A stretch of DNA of 64,000 bases from Gremmenia infestans (lineage: Eukaryota; Ascomycota; Leotiomycetes; Helotiales; Hamatocanthoscyphaceae), in the NCBI GenBank assembly GCA_032629725.1, contig JAFEVB010000014.1:310001-374000 (forward strand), given 5' to 3'. Of the stretch, positions 43,433-54,422 are shown one piece after another; the first letter of the stretch is position 1, and each line of letters begins with the position of its first letter. The notes below the pieces were generated by a model that saw only the letters and a program-made list of their open reading frames with translations, was not told where the DNA came from and made no database searches. Made by a program: the position numbers and the translations under genes.

Positions 43433-46400
43433 CTACATGCCAAGAACACCAGCTTTTACTCCATTATCCTTGTGTTTCCCCAAAGCCTTGTCAGCTGTCT
43501 CAAAAAGCTTAAACTCGCCTATCTCCAAGCTCTCTTCTTGCAGCGCTGCAGGAGCTCCATATCCACCACCACCAGGCGTGTGAATAATTACTCGATCGCC
43601 AGCGTTCATCATCACCGACGCCTTCCCACCGAGACTGATAGTCCGTCCACACCCCGTCACGGGATCAACGCGTTTCCATATATTGACTCCCCTCTTTCCC
43701 TCTCCCCCGCCCGCCATGCCGTACGGTGCAATGACTCTCCTCTCACTCAAAATGCTGACCTGCAATGGCCGCCTAATTTCGATATCACGGATGCAGCCAT
43801 CACCACCGCGGTTCCGGCCTCGTCCCCCGCTGCCTTTGCGGATAGAGAATTCCCGGAGCAGCACCGGGTATCGCTTCTCGAAGATCTCGGGATCGGTCAT
43901 TCGGGTGTTCGTGGCATTCGTGTGCACGCCATCCTGGCCTTGCCAGTCTGCGCCAGCACCCGCTCCGCCAGCAATCGTCTCGTAGTAACCGAAGCCCTTG
44001 GCTACACTTCCGTCTTCGTTTGTGCCGCCGTAGCCGAACGTGAGGTTGTTCATGGAACCTTGACTGGCGCCCGCTACTTTGAAGGCTTTGAAAATGAGGT
44101 CGATAATACGCTGGGCCGTCTCGACGTTGGATCCAACCGTGGCGGCTGTTGGTGATGGGGATAAGATTGTGTTCGGAGGGCAGTAAATCTCAATTGGCTC
44201 CAAGCAACCTTGGTTCAGGGGGATGTCGGAGGATATCATTGATCTCAGGCAGTACATTATCCCACTATTCTTGACAGCTGGTGGCGCGTTCAAGTTGTTA
44301 AACGTTTCCGGTCCGGTGCCAGTGAAGTCGAATTTTGCTGATCCAGTTTCACCATCGATTGTGATCTTGACAGCCAGTGGCGTTCCATCGTCAAGGTAGT
44401 CTACAGCCTCCAGCGCACGGCCATGGAAGCGGACGCTGAATTCTTTGAGAAGATTTCTGACGCTGTATTCGGCGTTCTTTTGGATCGCGGCCATGTAGAG
44501 TTTCACAACGGGCCATGTATACTCTTTGATCATGGAGGAGAGCAGAGCGATACCACGCTTATTCGCTGCAGTAGCCGCTTTCAAATCAGCAATGTTGTCT
44601 TTCAAGGTTCTCGTCCCACTGCAGCCTGGATAGCTGCCGGGGATATCGTAAAGTATGTTCACCAAGCCTGGTTCGTCAAAGACACCCTCTTTGACCATCT
44701 TGAATGACTCCACAGCAGCACCTTCCTGCCATAACTCGGTGGAATTCGGGGGCATCGACCCAGCGGCAATCCCTCCAATATCTGCATGATGGCCACGGTT
44801 TGCCACAAAAAACAGAATCTCTTGTGGGTTTTCATCGTCGTCAAATACAGGAGTGGTAACAGTCAAGTCCGGTAGATGGGTCCCTCCAGAAATTGGATGG
44901 TTAGATAGTAAGACATCACCTGGCTTTAGCTCGCCTTTCGGGTATAATTTTGATTGATAGGCAATGGCATAAGCCATGGATCCTAGATGGCCTGGAATGT
45001 GAGGAGCGTTCGCAACCAGCCCACCATCGTGCGAGAAAACCGCACAAGAAAAGTCTAGTCGCTCTTTGATATTGGTGGAAATGGAAGTTTTCTGGAATGT
45101 TGTGCCCATTTGCTCGGCAATGCTCATAAAGCGGTGACCAAAGACCGACAGATGGATAGGATCGACTACTTCCGAACTGATGGCTTTGCGATCCGTATCT
45201 AATAAATCAACCACAACGTGCTCTTGCAAAATCGTTGCTTCGCTAGCAGGGTCCACGACAATTGTCTGGGTAGCGTCAATAATGACAGCCGGTCCTGCGA
45301 TCTTGCGGGAAATAGGCAAAGCATCAAGGTGGAATATTCTTGTATCAACCCACCCATTTTTCTCGAAAAATACCTTTCGCGTACTGGCCGCTTCTGCCTT
45401 TCCGAGGTAAATAGGGCTGCTAAGATCATTGAGCTCTTGGAATGGATTTGAGGCTTGGATTCCAATGCTGTTGCCAACACTCCGAACACGAATGTCGTCA
45501 ACCATAATATCTCGTGGTTGAGTGAAACCAAATTCGCGCATATGCCGTTGAGTGAAAGCGGTTCCGAAATCTGGGTCCTCACTTGTCTTCTCGACCATCA
45601 GAGCTGTATCACTGCCATTGTACCGCATGTTCAGGAAACTATGGTGAGTGACCTGGTGTTCCTTGAACCCTTGAGATGCCAGTTTTGCAAGAGCCTTGGT
45701 TTTGAGGGAGTCTAACCGACTCTCAATTCTTGAACTGGTGCTCTCGTTGAAGAGCACCGACTCGGGCTCTTGGAGATCTACTTCGATGTCTGCCAAGGCC
45801 ATTCCATAGGCGGACAAAATACTTGACAAACGATGCACGATCACTCTTTTAATGCCAAGGTCACGAGCAACCGCGACTGCGTGTTGGCCGCCTGCACCAC
45901 CAAAGCAGGCAAGGTTGTGGGCTGATGTGTCAAATCCACGGCCTTCGCTGATATTGCGGATTGGTCGAGACATTGAGGCGTTTGCGACTGTGATGAAACC
46001 ATTGGCAATTTCTTCCGGAGTCATTTGGGAATCCCCGTCCTTCTCCGCATTGATAATTTTTGTCAATTCGGAGAATTTGGATATAACCGCTAGAAGATCG
46101 AGTTTTGTTGGGAAGAAATCAGGTAGCAAACGGCCAAGGAGGAAATTGGCGTCAGTGATAGTCAAAGGACCGCCATTTCCATAGCAAGCTGGTCCTGGAA
46201 AAGCACCGGCGGAATCAGGTCCAACAACAAACAGGCCATTCCGCCAGAACAGCATGGATCCACCTCCAGCAGCCACAGTGTTGATATCAAGCTGAGGGCT
46301 TTGGATTGTGACCTCTGCTACTGTGCTTTCAAAAACATGTTCATAAGTTCCTCCGAATCTGGAGACATCTGTCGAGGTTCCACCCATATCGAAGCCCAGA

Positions 46401-47491
46401 ACTGGAACCTGCGATTCTTCATCATAACAGGTTCGGGCCATACCAACGACACCACCAGCTGGACCTGAGAGCACAGCTCGGAGTCCAGTAAAAGTATTGA
46501 ACGTAGCCAGACTTCCATCGGACTGGGATAATAACAACTTCCTCGAACTTTTCTCGTCTTTGAACTCGCCCAGAAAGCCTTTTGCAAAACCTTCCAGGTA
46601 GCGCACAATGACAGGAGACAGGTAAGCATCAGCAGTTGCTGACTGCGCCCTAGGAACGATTTTAACCATGGGCTGTAGTTTGCACGAGACGGAAATACTA
46701 AAGCCCATCTCCTGTGCAATCTCAGCAATTTTCGTCTCGTGTTCTGGGTAAGCGTACGAATGCATCAACGCAATGGCCAAGCTTCGAAATCCCTCGTCCC
46801 AGAGAGCTTGAAGATCCTTGCGAACAACCTCATAGTCCGGCCTTTTCAGTATTCTTAATGCTTCTCCCGAGAGACCCTCAACAAGATCTGCGTCCTTTGT
46901 GATGTCGATTATTTGTGGTTCTGGGTCCTCGGAAAATCCCTCAACAGTGATTCTCTCATCGATTTCAATGACTTTCTCATAAAGCGTATCCAGCTTCCGT
47001 ACCGAAAGATCAAATATGTGTGGCCGCGCTTGATTGCCAATTATCAAAAGGTCAATCATACCCTTCGTGATGAGGAGCGCCACTGGCTCGCCTTTCCGTT
47101 CTAACAGTGCGCTGTAAAAGTAATCAGTGAATCACCCAAGCAAGAATATCCTCCTATTTACTGTTTAGTACTTACTTGGTCGCAACTGTAGTTCCCATGC
47201 GGATTGATTCAACAGGTTCCAGATCCAGTAATTGACCACTGGGAATTGAGGTCTCTGTAGCAGTCTCCAAGATCCGCCTCACCCCTTCTGTGGGCGCGTC
47301 CGGGTAGAGATCTGGACACACGGACAGAAGCTTGAAAACAAGATCATCTTTGCGACCAGGGATGTTCGCCCAACTGTAAAATGTCAGAATTCGTGCTGCT
47401 TTGGGGATAAAACACGGGAAGTTTACAAATCAGTAAATGTTCCTCCTCTATCAATCGCAATCCGAATTCCTGCTGGTACTGCTGTAGGCAT
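43433..47491 (-). CDS. 5-oxoprolinase/hydantoinase, ATP-dependent (HyuA-HyuB fusion)
   Basis: ATP-driven ring-opening enzyme; 5-oxoprolinase turns 5-oxoproline into glutamate, and relatives open hydantoins. Three exons (47427-47491, 47176-47373, 43433-47111) give 1313 residues, the normal length for the fused eukaryotic form. The HyuA part carries the nucleotide-binding AIDRGGTFTDFWA at the start, MGTTVATNALLERKG at about 85 and GFDMGGTSTDVSRFGG in its middle. The HyuB part begins at about residue 700 (HLSVFGHRFMSIAEQMG), with SNHPISGGTHLPDLTV and, near the end, TPGGGGYGAP. All expected blocks are intact. True oxoprolinases and hydantoinases are not separable by eye. It converges with the M20 gene, 243 bases apart, and both fit amide-ring catabolism. 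Confidence 0.93.
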
Positions 47492-48071
47492 TGTAAAAAT
47501 AAAAACTTGACGTCGCTGTCGCAGGATATCAAAGAGTGTGGATTAAAAATAGATATTTGATGCATAAAGAGGTACGATCGATGCGACGTTGACACGCTAT
47601 ATCGCGTTATATCGCGATTCCTCAATTGCGGACAACCGGTCGTTTGGCCGTATGGCCTACAAGCTTATCTATGCCTATCGAGTACTCTGCCCGACAACTA
47701 AGACGGAGGGCAAAGGCCGTAGTACGGAGTATCACGCTTGCTTCTGGCAGCGGGTGTGGTGCAAGAGTGGAAGAGTGGGCCTTTAGTAGTCTTATCCATT
47801 GGCGGCGTTGCGACTCCGCAAGAAAGAGCCGAACCGAGACCCCTTTTCCATGACCAATTGAAATGTTTCACTGCAGTCTGATGATGTAAAAGCTAGGTAC
47901 TGTATGTGGTTGCAGCTGAGAAGAAGACCGAATCGAATGGTGATTTTATTACTGTCATGGCGTGACATAATTTCAAGCCGTACCCGCCGCACCCGCTAAA
48001 ACTTTTAGTTGTGGTTTTGTATCATGGTGACCCTACTCCATACTCCATACTCCATACTCCGTACTTCACAC
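47492..48071. promoter_or_regulatory. Upstream region of the hydantoinase gene
   Basis: 580 bases holding the hydantoinase promoter and the 3' flank of the regulator gene. TACGGAGTA is at 47723-47731. A TACTCCA heptamer tandem array ends in TACTCCGTA at 48034-48063, just after the regulator's stop. Confidence 0.5.
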
Positions 48072-50500
48072 CTAATCCACCACTCCACCCTCCCAATTGA
48101 AATCCCATAGGTGTTGCTCATTATTGCCCGTGAACATGGGTTCAAAGGCAGTGGGATCCCAAGCAGCCTGCGGTTGGGACAGAAACCCACTCAAGAAAGG
48201 ATCATTGAGAGGGTCACCCATACTCGTGCTTTCCCCGTGGAACGCAGGCGGTATCGCCATACTTCCATGCTGAGCGCTATCACTTGGAATCTGCGGTACC
48301 TGGTGGTTGTCTGTCCCACTAGCCGCCAACAACAAATGCAGCCCATGCGCATTATTGGTCGGCGGCGGCGGCGGCGGAAGTATTTCAGGCCGTTTCCTCC
48401 TTCTCGCACAGGCGTCCTTGAGATCCTCTTCTATTTGGGCCAGCTGCTCATAGTAATCACTTGCAGGTACATTTCCATCATCTCTCATAGACCTCAACAG
48501 ACTCCAAGCAACGCCAATTCCATCATCATCATTAGTAGCATATGCATCGGGATCTTCCATAGCAGTGGAAATCATGAGCACAAGAGTGGATGAGAATATC
48601 GACAAGGCGTCGTAGAAGCCGTACATCGCGAGACAGCCATCTACCCATAGTTGAGACAAGATTCTGTTCGATTTCCGCGCTGTCTGTACGCAAGCATCGG
48701 CAAGAACTGTTGTCATGTGGGATGAAGGCCGTGAGTCTTCCGATGAATTTGAGGTTTGAGCAAACTTTTGTCGAAACAAATAGAAAAGGATTGGCCGTGT
48801 GGTTAAAATGACACACTATGAGGTGTTAGCAGAAAAGGAGCAGCTATATTGAATTCTACAAACCTGGTTGAAGTGTAGATGCAAGGATGCAACAGATCTG
48901 TTGAGATACATTGGCGAATTATTGGGGTCCAATCTCAAAATGGGTGGTAGTCCTTCATGGAAGTTCCTGAGACTCGTCAAAGTTGTTTGCACTCCTCTTA
49001 CAAAGGTATTGGTACGATCTGCTTGCGGAATGTGATAGATGTTGCCAAGCACATTTCCCGTTATCCTTGACAGAGTAATCTGTGCCACAAGATGCGCCGG
49101 ATTGTAGAAGTCTTCCATATCATGCTGTGTTAGACCGTTCATTGATGGTATTTGGGCGTCAATCTCAGTATCTTGAATCATTGTCGGAAGTCCAACTTTA
49201 GAGCTCATTAAACGATCCAGCGTGTAGACAGTCCACCACACGCGAATCCGGTGCTCTCTTTCCGGGGGGCTGAGAGAGCTGTTAGCTGGAATCTTCCTGT
49301 GTAACCCAAGCATTATTGATAATCGTAGCGCAAGGCCAATATAGGTATAAGCCGTATTCCTTCTGTTAAGAGTGGTGGAGTAAAATGCCTGTAAGGTAGT
49401 CAGATGATGTCGAGAATATCTGCAACACGCTGAAGATAAAAAGTATCTCATCATCTAGAAAGAATAAGATGGATGTGGCTCACAAGCAAAACAAGGGTCT
49501 CTATGTATTCCACGGTCGGCTCCTCATAAAGATCTTGGAAGTATTCCAAAGCCTTCAAGAAGAACGAGATTCCTGGGACACCTTTTGGCTTCGAAGATCG
49601 TACTGTGTAGATTTCCCCAAGGGCAAAAACAGTAAACAGCCTACACAGCCAGATAGGATCATTCAGGACATCAAGTCTGTATGTCTCATCAAGCCTTTCT
49701 AGAAAGGATCTCCTTCGCAAGAGATGATAATCAGCGCCGATGAATCGGAGAACGACCCTGACCAAGAGCTGCGCATCACTGCGGTTTGGTAACTGACAAT
49801 CCGTGCGCGACGCTCGAAGCATTCTTGAGTGCTTATAGTACTTGGGTCGTCGGGGGACAACGGGGCTATCTTCGCCGACGAGGAACTGGCGAAGTCTCCC
49901 GCCAAAGGTTGTACAAGCAGCTTCGCCGACATAAGTTGGCTGGATACTTGCCTCATCTGGGAGAGATTCTCTTTCCTCCTCAACTACAGAGCTCTGGTCT
50001 AAGGGACTTAGAATGTTAGCGTCTGGCGTGAGTGAGGCCGCTGCCGCCGTTCGCTTTCGCGGGCGCGGGGCTTCTGGTGGTACAAGTGACTGCTCATGAA
50101 GAACATTAGGAAGATTCTCTGGCGATGTTTCCGATGCTCCACGTTTCAGTGCCCGGCTCTGGCCTTCAAGTGTTCGTAAATATCTTGATGATAATGGTTA
50201 ACAAGTCGTACACATGAAAAGGGGTCAATGCTCCAGCTTAGGTCTAGGTACCTACCTTTCCGAAACTGCAATCTTCTTGTCGCGAACTGGATATATACAT
50301 TCCACTGGGTTCTTCGACACCTTACAGTTTCTGCATGGCGTCTCTCCACTGCATTTCACCTTTTGCGCGTGGCATTTCCGACACGCGATGTAGCTTCGCA
50401 CGGGCTTCTTGTTTCGATTTGAGCTTTCTTCCACAGCCTGGGCGTCGGTGGTGGTAGGAGTTTGGTTTACGTTTACTTGAAGGGATCCTGACTGCGACAT
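48072..50500 (-). CDS. Zn2Cys6 transcription factor, likely cluster regulator
   Basis: Fungal binuclear-zinc activator. Four exons (50256-50500, 49484-50183, 48864-49388, 48072-48815) give 737 residues. The zinc cluster is C40-x2-C43-x6-C50-x5-C56-x2-C59-x8-C68 (CRKCHAQKVKC, CRNCK), preceded by NRNKKPVRSYIA and followed by a basic linker. The middle homology (fungal_trans) region covers about 185-480: YVGEAACTTFGGRLRQFL, RSFLERLDETYR, then ALNRRN-type TTLNRRNTAYTYIGLALRLS and RVWWTVYTLDRL. The C-terminal third has a poly-Pro run and an acidic, aromatic end (EQHLWDFNWEGGVVD) that looks like an activation segment. It is the only regulator in the 33-55 kb cluster, so it is the natural candidate for control of these genes; no target site was proven. 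Confidence 0.92.
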
Positions 50501-51162
50501 GGCTGCATGTGACTGTAGATTTAGTGTAGAGTTAATGTAGAGTTAATGTAGAGTCAGATGTCGAGGTTGTGGACAAACAAGAGAAAGATGGAGGTTCGGA
50601 GGTATGCAGATCATATGTACGGGGTAATTTCATACCGTATACGAAGGTACCTAGGTTCACAATCTAGGACTAGTGGGCTCTGATAAGAGCTGGCTTACAA
50701 TTATGAGGCGTCTCCACAGTGATTGGAGCACTGCACTAGACTCAACGCCCCTTGAGCTAGGCCTACTTACTCTCAGCCCCACTTAGTCGTTATCATGAGG
50801 ACGCGAAGCTTTCTGTGTTTTCACTGGCCGGACCATAGCATGTACTAGTACGAAGTACTTCCTCTTACTTTCGTACTTTCTTAGATACTAACAAGCTATT
50901 ATTATAAGTTGATCAGGCGGCATCGAGTCTACCCTTGGAACCAATGTATACCCAGAGATTTGGACCAAAATCTCTTTCCTTCCAGGTCAGTCAATTTGGT
51001 GATTGAAGAAATTAAGCTTAATAAGACAACCCGAATACTCAACTGAAATGAGATGTCTTCAATTCTCGTAGGTCACGTATGTAAGCTAATTGTGCTTCAT
51101 ATCACATGTATATTTCCCTATATCCCATCATGAAAATGTCTGATGCTTGCAAAAGCATCGGA
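50501..51162. promoter_or_regulatory. Upstream region of the regulator gene
   Basis: 660 bases containing the regulator's promoter and the 3' flank of the dipeptidase. A TTAATGTAGAG repeat occurs at about 50527-50554. No coding frame. Confidence 0.45.
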
Positions 51163-52796
51163 TTATACATAATTCTCAGCCTTGACCCTCTTCTTGTTCC
51201 CCGGCAACATCAGGGGTAACGGGTTATTCCACCTGGAAAAGCGTCGTTCAACCCAAACATCCTCAACCGGTAGCTCACCAGCTGCTTCAAAAGCAGCAGC
51301 ATTCATCTCATTGTCCCGCCATACCCTCAAGATATTCTCCCCCACCAGTCCCCGAATCTGCTCATCTGTTGCACCTCGTTCCATGACCGCCTGGATCAAT
51401 CGAGGATACGCTGTCACATCATCGATGCCATCTGCGAGGGTTACCGTGCCGTCAAAATCAGCCCCTATAACACGTCAGCAATGATTCCTCGTACTTTTCG
51501 TACTACAGCTGCAAGCAGAAATAATATTTTCGAGCAAGTAACACACCAATCCCAACATGCTCCCATCCAGCAGTATCCGCAACGTGGAAAATATGATCCA
51601 CGGCAGTCTGCATATCCGCACTCTCAGGATCAACGGCATTCAAAAACCGCTTGACGAACATAACCATCACCACGCCACCATTCTCCCTCAGCCCCCTCAA
51701 CACATCATCAGGTACATTTCGATAGCTCCTAGCTAGTGCATAGCACGCCGAGTGGCTGAACATCACGGGGCTTCTCGTGACCCTGAGGACATCTCGCATG
51801 GTATCGTGGCTCACATGGCTCAGATCGACCATCATGCCTAGGCGGTTCATCTCCTTCACGGCCGCGTATCCGAATTCTGTAAGTCCGTTGTCTTTGCCTC
51901 CTGCTGTGACGGTGGACGCGGCTGTTGCGAAGGCATTGTCGCAATTGTGCGTCAGGGTTATGTAGCGTACGCCCAGGAGGAAGAATTGGCGGATTGAGGC
52001 GAGCGCCGAGCCCGCTTGGTGCAGTCCTTCTGCGCCGAGCATGGATGCTATACGCTTGGATTTGAAGGAGCTGATGGCACATGCAGATGTGGTGCAGTAG
52101 GTTAGGTTGGTAGAGTGGTGGGCGAAGAGACGTTTGGCGACGTCGATTTGCTCGATTGTATCCCGGACGGCGTGCTATGTTCAGTGAGCGAGACTGAATA
52201 AACCTCATCTTCTAGATCTTGCCTAGATCTTGAAGTGCATGTACTTACATCCGGGTCATCAAAGTGTCTGGTATCCGGACACTGCATGTTGTCAGTCGAT
52301 GCACTCCAGTACTCCAGTTTCCGAAGACTCTTACCTCTACAAAAACAGACCAAAATTGCCCCCCAATACGTCCCTCTTGCAATCGTTTCAAATCGGTATG
52401 ACTCGCCAATCCTATACCCAGTCAACAATTGTCTCATCCCACCAAACCCCCGCATCCATAAATCCAGCAAAGAAGCAATATCATATTCTCACCATCCCAG
52501 AAGTTGAATTCCTCAGCATCGTAAATCTTATTTTGCAATTCGATTCTCAGCAGGTAAGGCAAATCGTTATGTCCATCTATCAAAGGCGTAGTATTCAATA
52601 TATGTTTCACCCTGCCCTCGTAATCCAACGCGTCTAACTTTTGGCCCTGGAATGAGTACCCGAGGTATGGGAATGCTACAGCTGATATGGCGCCTAGAAG
52701 CATCAAAAGAGAAATGGTTTTCAGGGCATATCGTGGATTTTGTTGCGTTGGGCCATCTTCTGGGATAGCTCCAGCTCTGCTTCCCCGTGGCTCCAT
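51163..52796 (-). CDS. Membrane dipeptidase, M19 (renal dipeptidase) family
   Basis: Zinc dipeptidase of family M19; members split dipeptides and, unusually, accept a D-amino acid at the C-terminal position. Five exons (52493-52796, 52335-52411, a 33-base exon 52249-52281, 51547-52174, 51464-51163) give 447 residues, all in phase. A single TM helix lies at about 25-45 (ISLLMLLGAISAVAFPYL), so it is a type II membrane protein with its active site outside the cytosol or in a vesicle lumen. Metal residues are H76 and D78 (IDGHNDLP), the bridging Glu in LGAEGLHQAG and His in VMFSHSACYA; VDLSHVSHDTM and VGIG-ADFDGT are further signature blocks. In this cluster it could free D-amino acids from peptides. 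Confidence 0.92.
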
Positions 52797-53340
52797 GGCG
52801 GCTTATGGGCGTGCTGTTATAATTTGATGAAACTTACCTTCTTGTAACTTTTCAGCTACAGTAGATTATCAAAGTATCGGAGTCTAAGGAAAAGAGGACT
52901 TCATACTCCAAGCACTACAATAGAGTCCTTACGGAGGTAGGTAGTATATTCGGCGTGGCTGGCAGTGTTTAAAAACGCGATAGTGGGGGAGGAGGACGCT
53001 CTCGGCATTTCAAACCGGTGCCGAGTGGAGACCCTGACTGAGGAACATCTCCCACGAAACATGTTGTTCAGTAATTTAAGCTTTCACAATTTACATTAGG
53101 ACTTTATCTCACAGCTTAGGTGCCTTTCTCCATAAAGCTGTTCATATAATTTCACATATTGAACAGAATCGCTGGTTGGGCTAAGCGACTTCAGGGGTAC
53201 CTACTGTAATGCCACCCATCCCTGCGTGTACCCCTTTCCCTTTTCAAACAACATTGCCATTCCATCTCAAATGAAGAACGTTACAGTACATTCATTCCCT
53301 GCAAACCCCAACCCTAAGGCCAACCCCAAATCCAACAATA
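52797..53340. other. Intergenic, no gene seen
   Basis: Upstream region of the dipeptidase and 3' flank of the RidA gene, both on the minus strand. No coding frame. Confidence 0.45.
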
Positions 53341-53990
53341 TCACAATTTAGATCCCTTCCCCGCCAAAGCCGTGCACTCAATCTCTACATCAGCCCCCCT
53401 GGGTAGATCCCGTACGCACACACATCTACACATCATCAGATCCAATCCAATCCAATCCAATCGAGCCCAAATATTTCTCCATCTTAAAACCCGAGTAATA
53501 AGGTGGCAAGTTGGAAGTGGCATGGTATGGTATGGTATGGTATGGTATATTAGGAAAGACTTACGTTCTAACCGGTTTCACAGCTCCCCAGTACTGCACA
53601 TACACCTCATTCATAGCCGCGAAGTTCTTCATATCCGTGATGAAGACATTAACCTTAACAGCCTTTTCAAGGCACGAGCCCGCTTCTTTGAGAACAGCGC
53701 TCAGGTTGCGGATACATTGGTGCTGTTTCCCGTTTGTTTTGTCAGTCTATGTTGTATGGTACAATACAATACATGCGTTGTTTCTTTCGATGTTGGGTAG
53801 GGAATGAGTGGGTGCATAAGGGAATACGTACCGTATGTTCTTGAATGCCGCCGGCGACGATTTCCCCAGTGGTGAGATCAGCTGGGACTTGTCCGGAGCA
53901 GTAGACTACGCCATTGGCTACGATGGCTTGGTTGTGCAAGATGCCGGTTCCTTTGGAAGTTGCTATGTTGACGGCGACTTTGTCGGACAT
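53341..53990 (-). CDS. RidA/YjgF/UK114 imine deaminase
   Basis: Small trimeric enzyme that hydrolyses reactive 2-imino acids to 2-oxo acids and ammonia. Three exons (53832-53990, 53565-53722, 53341-53425) give 133 residues. Family blocks: HNQAIVANGVVYCSGQVPAD, TGEIVAGGIQEHT-HQCIRNLSAVLKEAG, VKVNVFITDMKNFAAMNEVY and VRTCVCVRDLPRGADVEIECTA. The Arg of PVRTC is the one that binds the carboxylate of the imino acid in this family. No mitochondrial leader is seen, so it is probably cytosolic or peroxisomal; the end GKGSKL resembles a type 1 peroxisomal signal (SKL). The gene is divergent from the D-amino-acid oxidase, whose direct product is an imino acid. Intron 2 contains two pentanucleotide repeats. 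Confidence 0.95.
53426..53564. repeat. Two pentanucleotide repeats inside the RidA second intron
   Basis: The intron holds four TCCAA units at about 53440-53460 and five ATGGT units at about 53522-53547. They make up a third of the intron and would be variable between strains. Confidence 0.8.
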
Positions 53991-54422
53991 GGTGCACGAT
54001 TCGTATTTTTTGAAGAGCTGAAAGTTCAGATTTGAGATTCTCTTAGAAGTGAAGAAGCGGAAATAAAAATAATCATACCTGTCTGGCTTCTGACGCGGCC
54101 TAGGTAGGTGTTTGGTTCAAGAATGGGATTCTCTCTTTCTTCTTATTTTATCGGCTTCAGCGGCCGGCCCGAGAACATGAATACCGCCCACCTTTGCTTT
54201 CCAACGCGTCTTTGATCATACTCTTTTTTATCAACATCGTATCATTAATCGCAAGTTATATCCTAGAGTTGTTACTTTGTTGACGTTTGTCAATTGATCT
54301 ACGCCCGTTATCGGAGCTATATCGCCTTTGCGCCGAGTATATACTTCAAAGGATACTTACTATTTCCGCTTTCAACCAAGAGCAACACCAGCTTGTAGTT
54401 TCTATCTATCATCTATTTCAAA
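53991..54422. promoter_or_regulatory. Shared promoter region, RidA and D-amino-acid oxidase
   Basis: Only 432 bases separate the two divergent starts, so both must be driven from here. A dense GC patch with CGGCTTCAGCGGCCGGCCCG lies near 54151-54171 and carries paired CGG/CCG triplets of the kind Zn2Cys6 factors bind. The site itself is inference. Confidence 0.5.

Noticed and set aside
43388..44155. 255-codon frame on the + strand opposite the hydantoinase
   Set aside because: It is the antisense shadow of the conserved C-terminal HyuB part; no recognisable protein.
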